Assembly: GCA_003244245.1 (NCBI GenBank)
Contig: QHBY01000400.1
Coordinates: 1-33,464, forward strand
From: Pseudonocardiales bacterium
GTDB taxonomy: Bacteria; Actinomycetota; Actinomycetes; Mycobacteriales; Pseudonocardiaceae
DNA length: 33,464 nt
Direction: 5' to 3'
Shown: in pieces, positions 27,690 to 33,464 of the stretch
How positions within the stretch are numbered: the stretch's first letter is position 1
Layout: each line of letters starts with the position of its first letter
Program-made: the position numbers and the translations under genes
The notes under the pieces: generated by a model
Told to the model about the DNA's origin: nothing
Databases searched by the model: none
Seen by the model: only the letters and a program-made list of their open reading frames with translations

Positions 27690-28316
27690 ATGGCGCTGTG
27701 CACTGACGAGTACGGTCGCCCGATGCCGGTGCGCTCCAGCATTCACCCGATCCCCAGCATTCACACGATCACGGTGTCGCTGCGGCACATGAAGCCGTCA
27801 GTCTTGCGACGCCTGCAGGTGCCCTCTGCGACGAGCCTGGCCGAGCTGCACCGCGTCATCCAGACCGCGATGGGCTGGCACGACTGTCACCTGCACCAGT
27901 TCGAGGTCAACGGTGTGCATTACGCCGACCCCGAGCACCTGCTTGAGGACACCACGGACGAGGCGCGCCGGACGCTGGCTGGGATGCAAGCCGGCGACCG
28001 GCTCGCGTATTGGTACGACTTCGGCGATGACTGGTGGCACGACATCGTTGTAGAATCCGTCGATCGAGCCGACCCGGCGCTGACCTACCCGCGCTGCGTG
28101 ACCGGCCGCCGCGCCGGACCGCCCGAGGACAGTGGCGGCCCCTGGGGCTTCGCCGAGCTGATGAGCGCCCTGGGCGACGAGAAGCACCCGGAACACGGGA
28201 TGTACCGCGAGTGGATGGAGCAGATCGGCGCGGGCGGCTACGACCCCACACGCTTCGACCTCGACGAGATCAACGAAGCGCTGCTGCAGCTCAGTGCTGT
28301 CGCGCTGCAACACTGA
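27690..28316 (+). CDS. Plasmid pRiA4b ORF-3 family protein
   Basis: 208 residues from ATG 27690; an ATG at 27723 is equally possible and neither has a clear ribosome-binding site. The family core is evident: ITVSLRHMKPSVLRRLQVP, ELHRVIQTAMGWHDCHLHQF, YWYDFGDDWWHDIVVE and the TYPRCVTGRRAGPPEDSGG block with its conserved Cys, then GYDPTRFDLDEINEAL. PRiA4_ORF3 proteins are widespread on plasmids and mobile elements; the molecular function is not established. Its start region overlaps the promoter zone of the divergent vapBC. Confidence 0.87.
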   Translation: MALCTDEYGRPMPVRSSIHPIPSIHTITVSLRHMKPSVLRRLQVPSATSLAELHRVIQTAMGWHDCHLHQFEVNGVHYADPEHLLEDTTDEARRTLAGMQAGDRLAYWYDFGDDWWHDIVVESVDRADPALTYPRCVTGRRAGPPEDSGGPWGFAELMSALGDEKHPEHGMYREWMEQIGAGGYDPTRFDLDEINEALLQLSAVALQH

Positions 28317-28579
28317 TCGGCGACCCTCTCTAGCGGTTCGCCGGCGCGCGGTGGGAGGTAACCGTGGAGGAAGGCGCGGACGTCGGCGGTGGCGATCTGG
28401 GTGACTTCGTTCTCGTTGAGCGGGACGGCACCGTAGTAGGACCGGTTGGTGACCTCCGTGGTGGCCAGGAGCACGAAGTGACTGGCCGCCCGCTCGGTGT
28501 CATCGATGTGCAGTAGTCGCTGGTCCGCCAGCTGTTGCTGGCGCCGGGCGAGGTGGCGGTGGACGGAACCGCAAGGATG
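28238..28579 (-). pseudogene. C-terminal remnant of a TetR-family regulator
   Basis: On the minus strand the frame reads VHRHLARRQQQLADQRLLHI, then AASHFVLLATTEVTNRSYY and ATADVRAFLHGYLPP, the ligand-domain end of TetR/AcrR regulators (recognisable to about 28330). An in-frame TGA at 28580-28582 closes it upstream and no HTH-coding part follows, so only the C-terminal ~80 residues survive. The tail of the open frame runs antisense into the pRiA4b gene. Not a functional repressor. Confidence 0.6.
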
Positions 28580-28699
28580 TCACGCGACCCCTCTCAGGCT
28601 CATCAACCGCGGCTTCGCGGCACGAAACGTCTGCCTTCGACTCGTGGCACGCTAGGCCGCGCCGGCGTCGCCGTCCATGCAGTTTCTCGAACTTGCGCG

Positions 28700-28806
28700 A
28701 CGGTCCTGCTCGGCGAGCCAGCGCATGCGTGCTCCATCGCCCGCGCCCTCGACATCGCCGGTGATCCGTGGTCGCCGCTGATCATCCGCGACGTCTGGAC
28801 TGGCCA
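28700..28806 (+). pseudogene. N-terminal remnant of an HxlR-family regulator
   Basis: The plus-strand frame contains EPAHACSIARALDIAGDPW followed by SPLIIRDVWTG, the opening of an HxlR winged-helix domain with its conserved cysteine. After about 28806 the family resemblance stops and the sequence runs antisense into the methyltransferase 3' end. The recognition helix and wing are gone. The stretch 28580-28700 shows no gene. Confidence 0.6.
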
Positions 28807-28831
28807 AGAGCGACCCGGATACGGCGCGAGG

Positions 28832-29590
28832 CTAAGCCCGGCGGGCCAACACGACGTAGGTTCGGCTGTGTGCGTGAACAGTGCCGCCGAGTGTTTCGAT
28901 CGTCGCGTGCAGCGCCCGGGCAACAGCAAGGAGGCGCTCGGGTTCAAGACGCTGGTGATCACTGAACGTCGCCGCCTGTCCCACCCATTCCTCGGCGCTC
29001 AGGGTGCGTTCCCAGCGGTAGGTTTTCGTCTCGACCGAGCAGAACGCCTCGTTGTCGGCGAAGGGGTCGATGTAGCCGCTGTCGTCGGGTTCGCGCCCGT
29101 GCGGCCGCGCATCCGGCGCATGCTCACGGTAGACGGCCTCGAACACGTTCACGACGGACTCGTCTAGCACGTGGTAGTTCCAGAACCGGGCGATTGTGCT
29201 GCCCACACCCAGCACGTCGGCCACCTTGGCCATGCCCAGCTCGGGATCGATCCAATGCCACGCGGCCCCACAGGTGATCAAGTCGAACCGCCGTCCAGCG
29301 TCGTCCCAGGTCTCGAAGGCCCCCACCTCCACCGGGATGCCGTGACCGCGGGCCACCTCGGCCATCCGCGGGTCCAGCTCGACACCGAGGACGGACAGAC
29401 CACGCGCGGCGAGGCCCACCGCGACCTTGCCGGTGCCGCAGCCGACGTCGAGCACCCGAGCCGGCCGCAACGTCGCAAGATCGTCGAGTAGAGCGTCGGG
29501 GTACGTCGGACGGTAACGCTCGTACTGCCGCGCCACTGCGCCGAACGACCCGGCTCGAACACGATCGAGGTGAAGCTCACCCGAGGACAC
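28832..29590 (-). CDS. Class I SAM-dependent methyltransferase
   Basis: 252 residues from a GTG without a clear ribosome-binding site. FGAVARQYERYRPTYPDALL leads into the SAM-binding VLDVGCGTGKVAVGLAARG (46-64), then LGVELDPRMAEVARGHG (acidic ribose ligand) and FDLITCGAAWHWIDPE (motif IV), matching Methyltransf_11 enzymes acting on small molecules. Complete and in frame. Its 3' end faces the HxlR remnant. Substrate unknown. The region 29591-29789 upstream holds no convincing gene. Confidence 0.85.
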   Translation of the reverse strand: MSSGELHLDRVRAGSFGAVARQYERYRPTYPDALLDDLATLRPARVLDVGCGTGKVAVGLAARGLSVLGVELDPRMAEVARGHGIPVEVGAFETWDDAGRRFDLITCGAAWHWIDPELGMAKVADVLGVGSTIARFWNYHVLDESVVNVFEAVYREHAPDARPHGREPDDSGYIDPFADNEAFCSVETKTYRWERTLSAEEWVGQAATFSDHQRLEPERLLAVARALHATIETLGGTVHAHSRTYVVLARRA

Positions 29591-29789
29591 CCGGCGATGA
29601 TACGAAGGCCGGCAATCATGGTAACGACAGCGGACAAAGTGGTCGAATCTTCACCAAGCTGCACGCCGCGGCCGTGGCCTTCATACTCAGCCATGGCGTC
29701 GTCCACCCCGGGCACAGCTCGGGCCTCCCCGGCCCTTCGACGAAGTCGCCGCGGCCTACCACCGGTGGTACCGGGCCGGCTGGCCTGGG

Positions 29790-30346
29790 TCAGCGGGCAC
29801 TGCGGTCGCGCAGTATCGACGGCACGGTGCGCAGCAGGATGGATAGGTCGCCGACCGGGTTGCGGGTGCGCACGTAGGCCAGGTCCAGTGCAGCATCTCC
29901 AGGGTGCTGACCGTGGAGCGACCGCTGACCTGCCACAGTCCAGTGATTCCGGGGCGTACGGTGAACCGCGGCTGGAACTGTGCGGGGCACATTCGGGCTT
30001 CCCACTCCAGACACGGCCGGGGGCCGACCAGGGACATGTCGGCGAGCAGCACATTGAGCAGCTGAGGCAGCTCGTCGAGGTTGGTCTAGCGCAGGAACGC
30101 CCCGATCGAGGTGACCCGGGAGTCGCCGTCGAGCTTGTAGCTGCCGTTGACCGATGTGTCCTCGCCGCGGAGCTCGGCGGCGATCAGCTCTCGCAGCGTC
30201 TCGTCCCCGACGCCGGTTCGCATGGTGCGGAACTTGTACATGGTGAAGGTCTGGCCGCGGTAGCCGATCCGCTGCTGCTGAAACAGCGCGGGACCCTTGC
30301 TGGTCAGCCGGATCGCCAGGCCGATGATCACCAATGCCTTACTGTG
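29790..30346 (-). pseudogene. Decayed undecaprenyl-phosphate sugar transferase
   Basis: The minus strand reads GLAIRLTSKGPALFQQQRIG, MYKFRTMRTG, then GAFLR, a TAG stop (about 30088), TNLDELPQLLNVLLADMSLV, GPRPCLEWEAR and FTVRPGITGLWQVSGRSTVS. Near 29900 one base is missing; the next frame continues LDLAYVRTRNPVGDLSILLR and ends RDRSAR at 29790. These are the motifs of PF02397 sugar transferases that start exopolysaccharide synthesis by moving sugar-1-phosphate to undecaprenyl phosphate. The N-terminal membrane anchor is largely missing beyond 30346. Truncation, a nonsense codon and a frameshift make it inactive. Confidence 0.88.
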
Positions 30347-30514
30347 GGGTCCGACGGGTGCGTCTATGTCGCGCTGGAGATCGGAACAGTCGCACGCCTG
30401 CAGCCATAACGGCTGACCGGCTCAGGCACCGGAGTCCTCCGCGCTGCTCGCGCATCTTCCCGGTCCGGCAGCGGGGCGCTCAGGGTCGCAGTGACAGCGA
30501 CGGTACGGTGCCCC

Positions 30515-31525
30515 ATGCCATTGACTGGACTACTGACTTCCGATGATCTTGATGAGATCGGCTGTTCCGGGGCTGACCAGCCGCTGGGGATCGCCGCGGA
30601 GTTGGTTAACGCGGTCGATCAGGGCCTGGTGGCCGATCAGGCCGACACCGGGTATGCGCTGATGCTGGCCGCCGAGATCACCGAGCAGGCCGGTGATCTG
30701 CAGGCTGCTCAGGTGTTGGCGCAGCGGGCCGTCGAGACTTACCGCGCCCATGATGATCTGGACGTATATCCGCGTGCGTTCAACGCCGAACTGTTGCTGC
30801 GGCTCGGCCGTGACGACGAGGCCATGGCCGAGTTGACGGCGCTGCGCCCGTCGTTGTTACACGACGCCGACGCGGTGTCCTGCGTCAGCGACGCGTTGGA
30901 GGACGGCGGGCGCGGCGAAATTGCCGAGCAGTGGCTGACCGAGGCGCTGGTCACGGCCCTACACCGGCTGAACGAGCTGGACTCCCGACGCGGTCAGCCG
31001 GTCTACCAACAGGCGGTGGGGATGGCGTTCGTGCTGGCACAGGAACGACACCAGCTACGTCGCAATCTGGAACTACCACACGATGAACACGATATCCTCG
31101 CCGACCGCTTGGTGGATATCGTGCACGGAGTATTCGATTCGCAGGAGCTGGACTACGAGGGCACCGCGCTGCTGTTCTGGCCGCAGCCGGAGTTCGACCG
31201 GCTGATCCTGCGTTGGCCGGTGCTCGCCGAGGAATACGGCCACACCTGGGACGACTACCGGACGACGGTGCAGCGGTGCCTGGAGCAGTGGTCGCAGTCT
31301 GGTTCTCCTCGGTCGACGCTGCTGGCCGGGGTCGTTGACGAGCTGGCCAACTACGCCGATGAAAATCGCGGCGATCCCACTGACCCAGAAGTCCGCGAGG
31401 GTTACGCGCAGCATCTGCAAGTGCATCCCCGGGAGACCGCCTGGCCCCCGGGTCGCAACCAAGCCTGCTGGTGCGGCTCGCAGCTGAAGTACAAGAAGTG
31501 CTGCCTGCCCCGCGGACGGATCTGA
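30515..31525 (+). CDS. TPR-like protein with C-terminal SEC-C zinc motif
   Basis: 336 residues from the ATG at 30515; a GTG at 30491 adds eight. The N-terminal half is helical with TPR-like pairs (ADTGYALMLAAEITEQAGDL, AQVLAQRAVETYRAHDDLDV, RAFNAELLLRLGRDDEAMAE). The C-terminus is GRNQACWCGSQLKYKKCC, the SEC-C zinc-binding motif (CxC...CC) also found at the end of SecA. Stand-alone SEC-C proteins are common and mostly uncharacterised. A TACGGT -10-like element lies a few bases before the ATG, suggesting a leaderless message. Complete; last gene before gyrA. Bases 30347-30490 show nothing recognisable. Confidence 0.82.
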   Translation: MPLTGLLTSDDLDEIGCSGADQPLGIAAELVNAVDQGLVADQADTGYALMLAAEITEQAGDLQAAQVLAQRAVETYRAHDDLDVYPRAFNAELLLRLGRDDEAMAELTALRPSLLHDADAVSCVSDALEDGGRGEIAEQWLTEALVTALHRLNELDSRRGQPVYQQAVGMAFVLAQERHQLRRNLELPHDEHDILADRLVDIVHGVFDSQELDYEGTALLFWPQPEFDRLILRWPVLAEEYGHTWDDYRTTVQRCLEQWSQSGSPRSTLLAGVVDELANYADENRGDPTDPEVREGYAQHLQVHPRETAWPPGRNQACWCGSQLKYKKCCLPRGRI

Positions 31526-31570
31526 TCAGCCCGGGGCGCACCGCTGCATCCAACGGCACCGCTCCACCGT

Positions 31571-31632
31571 TCCCGAACTCAACAGCAGAGCTGTCTTCAG
31601 CGGCCCGGACAGCTCTGCTGTTGAGTTCGGGA
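31571..31632. terminator. Perfect 25-bp inverted repeat between the SEC-C gene and gyrA
   Basis: The arm 31571-31595 (starting TCCCGAACTCAAC) is exactly reverse-complementary to 31608-31632, with a 12-base loop. It begins 45 bases after the SEC-C stop. Strong enough to act as a bidirectional terminator, though without a U-tract; it may also be a mobile-element trace, since it sits at the right edge of the accessory block. Confidence 0.8.
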
Positions 31633-31720
31633 GCCCGAGGTGCGCAAGGACAGCCGGCCGCGCGTCCGGCCGGAGAGCACCCTGCGTGACCGGTAGACTG
31701 GCTGGGTTAGGCGCATGTCA

Positions 31721-31747
31721 GTGGCCCCCCGAAAGTGGCCCCCCGAA
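31721..31747 (+). repeat. Two 13-bp direct repeats before gyrA
   Basis: GTGGCCCCCCGAA occurs at 31721-31733 and 31735-31747, one base apart, ending 14 bases before the gyrA start. A -10-like TAGACT at 31694-31699 lies upstream, so the repeats would be in the gyrA leader. Confidence 0.85.
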
Positions 31748-31761
31748 GGGAACCAAGCTCC

Positions 31762-33464
31762 GTGACTGAGATCATCCTGCCGCCGGACGGAGACCGCGTC
31801 GAGCCGGTCGACATCCAGCAGGAGATGCAGCGCTCCTACATCGACTACGCGATGAGTGTGATCGTCGGGCGCGCACTGCCGGACGTTCGCGACGGGCTCA
31901 AGCCGGTGCACCGGCGAGTGCTGTACTCGATGTACGATTCCGGTTTCCGTGCCGACCGCGGCCCGGTCAAGTGCGCTCGGGTCGTCGGCGACGTGATGGG
32001 CAACTACCACCCGCACGGTGACAGCGCGATCTACGACACCCTGGTGCGGATGGCCCAGCCGTGGTCGATGCGCTACCCGCTGGTCGATGGGCAGGGCAAC
32101 TTCGGCTCGCCGGGCAACGACCCCGCCGCGGCGATGAGGTACACCGAGTGCCGGCTCACGCCGCTGGCGCAGGAGATGCTGCGCGACATCGACAAGGAGA
32201 CCGTCGATTTCGAGCCGAACTACGACGGTCGCACCGAGATGCCCACGGTGTTGCCGTCCCGGATCCCGAACCTGCTGGTCAACGGCAGCTCCGGGATCGC
32301 GGTCGGGATGGCGACGAACATCCCGCCGCACAACCTGCGCGAGGTCAGCGCGGGTGTGGTCTACCTGCTGGACAACCCCGACGTCGATGACGAGACCCTG
32401 CTCGACGCGCTCATCGAGCGGATCAAGGGTCCGGACTTCCCGACCCACGGCCTGATCGTCGGTACCGACGCCATCGCCGACGCCTACCGCACCGGTCGCG
32501 GCTCGATCCGGATGCGCGGCGTGGTGGAAGTCGAGGAAGACAGCCGGGGCCGCACCACCCTGGTGATCACCGAGCTGCCCTACCAGGTCAACCCGGACAA
32601 CTTCATCGAATCGATCGCGGCGCTGTCCCGGGACAGCCGGATCGCCGGGATCGCTGAGATCAACGATGAGTCCAGCGACCGCATCGGCATGCGCATCGTG
32701 ATCACGCTCAAGCGTGACGCGGTCGCCAAGGTGGTGCTCAACAACCTCTACAAGCACACCCAGCTACAGCACACCTTCGGTGTCAACATGCTGGCGATCG
32801 TCGAGGGTGTGCCGCGCACGCTGCGGCTGGACCAAATCATCCGGCACTACGTGCGCCACCAGCTCGACGTCGTGGTCCGGCGAACCCGGTACCTGCTACG
32901 CAAGGCCGAAGAACGCGCCCATCTGCTGCGCGGTCTGGTCAAGGCGCTGGACATGCTCGACGAGGTGATCGCGCTGATCCGCCGGTCCCCCACGGTGGAC
33001 GACGCGCGCACCGGGCTGATGGCGCTGCTGGACGTCGACGAGATCCAGGCGAACTACATCCTGGAGACCCAGCTGCGGCGCCTCGCGGCGATGGAACGCC
33101 AGAAGGTCATCGAGGACCTCGCCGAGCTCGAGCGGGAGATCGCCGACTACCTCGACATCCTGGACAAGCCCGAGCGGCAGCGCCAGATCGTCCGCGACGA
33201 GCTCGGGGAGATCGTCGAGAAGTACGGCGACGACCGCCGCACCAGGATCACCGGCTACGACGGCGACATGTCGACCGAGGACCTGATCGCCGTCGAGGAC
33301 GTCGTGGTCACGATCACCCGCACCGGCTACGCCAAGCGCACCCGCACCGACCTGTACCGGGCGCAGAAGCGCGGCGGCAAGGGCGTCATGGGTGCAGGCT
33401 TGAAGACCGACGACATCGTGGCGCACTTCTTCGTCTGCTCCACGCACGACTGGATCCTGTTCTT
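31762..33464 (+). CDS. gyrA: DNA gyrase subunit A (3' end outside window)
   Basis: 567 residues of the N-terminal part from the GTG at 31762 ([20 protein letters not shown]); the frame is open at the right edge. Catalytic subunit that cuts and rejoins DNA. The active-site tyrosine is Y127 in [11 protein letters not shown]. The quinolone-resistance region reads [19 protein letters not shown] with Ser at 88 and Asp at 92, the arrangement expected of a quinolone-susceptible enzyme. The tower and coiled-coil segments ([40 protein letters not shown]) follow, and the C-terminal beta-pinwheel is just beginning. No good ribosome-binding site is seen; the leader contains a direct repeat. Confidence 0.96.
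   Translation, partial: MTEIILPPDGDRVEPVDIQQEMQRSYIDYAMSVIVGRALPDVRDGLKPVHRRVLYSMYDSGFRADRGPVKCARVVGDVMGNYHPHGDSAIYDTLVRMAQPWSMRYPLVDGQGNFGSPGNDPAAAMRYTECRLTPLAQEMLRDIDKETVDFEPNYDGRTEMPTVLPSRIPNLLVNGSSGIAVGMATNIPPHNLREVSAGVVYLLDNPDVDDETLLDALIERIKGPDFPTHGLIVGTDAIADAYRTGRGSIRMRGVVEVEEDSRGRTTLVITELPYQVNPDNFIESIAALSRDSRIAGIAEINDESSDRIGMRIVITLKRDAVAKVVLNNLYKHTQLQHTFGVNMLAIVEGVPRTLRLDQIIRHYVRHQLDVVVRRTRYLLRKAEERAHLLRGLVKALDMLDEVIALIRRSPTVDDARTGLMALLDVDEIQANYILETQLRRLAAMERQKVIEDLAELEREIADYLDILDKPERQRQIVRDELGEIVEKYGDDRRTRITGYDGDMSTEDLIAVEDVVVTITRTGYAKRTRTDLYRAQKRGGKGVMGAGLKTDDIVAHFFVCSTHDWILF

Noticed and set aside
29591-29789. Possible coding piece (EVAAAYHRWYRAGW) on the plus strand
   Set aside because: Too short, no start or family motif, and composition is explained by chance.
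31597-32757. 386-codon minus-strand frame
   Set aside because: Antisense shadow of gyrA with repetitive Asp/His/Arg composition typical of such shadows.

Overview
The window is high-GC actinobacterial chromosomal DNA spanning the origin of replication. The gene order trxB-trxA-cwlM ... acetyltransferase-aminotransferase-ATP-grasp ligase-parB-parA-rsmG-jag-yidC-yidD-rnpA-rpmH // dnaA ... gnd-recF-DUF721-gyrB ... gyrA is the conserved actinobacterial oriC neighbourhood. The gnd gene next to recF and the mycobacterial-style trxB-trxA-cwlM end point to a Pseudonocardiales-like organism. That placement is inference from synteny and base composition; no species marker such as rRNA is present.

Left arm (1-16059): the 3' end of an unknown gene, then trxB behind a SigR/SigH-type promoter, trxA and cwlM (MurA regulator/amidase family). 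A 4-kb accessory block follows (about 3016-7140): a HipA-like kinase overlapping a DUF262 (GmrSD-type) gene, a small frameshifted gene and a broken XRE/DUF5753 regulator. Core genes resume with a GNAT acetyltransferase, a PLP aminotransferase and a D-Ala-D-Ala ligase-like enzyme. Then comes a tightly overlapping leftward run from rpmH through rnpA, yidD, yidC, jag, rsmG and parA to parB (ribosome, RNase P, membrane insertion, chromosome segregation). Two parS sites lie in this run, one on the rsmG start codon and one inside parA.

Origin (16060-24146): dnaA has a 20-bp palindrome of two DnaA boxes in its leader. The usual order is dnaA-oriC-dnaN-gnd-recF. Here dnaA is followed by a VapBC pair, a 14-TM drug exporter and a frameshifted 2H phosphoesterase. 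Next comes an origin-like segment (DnaA boxes, GC-rich spacer, DnaA-trio repeats), and gnd follows directly. No dnaN is found anywhere in the window. Three further DnaA boxes are embedded at the recF/DUF721 junction.

Right arm (24355-33464): gyrB and gyrA, normally neighbours, are separated by about 5.4 kb of accessory DNA. This holds a Uma2 nuclease, a second VapBC pair, a pRiA4b ORF-3 protein, TetR and HxlR remnants, a methyltransferase, a dead sugar transferase and a SEC-C protein. It ends in a perfect 25-bp inverted repeat. gyrA runs off the right edge.

The overall picture is a core replication/segregation/envelope locus invaded at three points by toxin-antitoxin, defence-like and decaying genes. 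The most unusual points are the absence of dnaN, the separation of dnaA from the probable origin, and the HipA-DUF262 pair.
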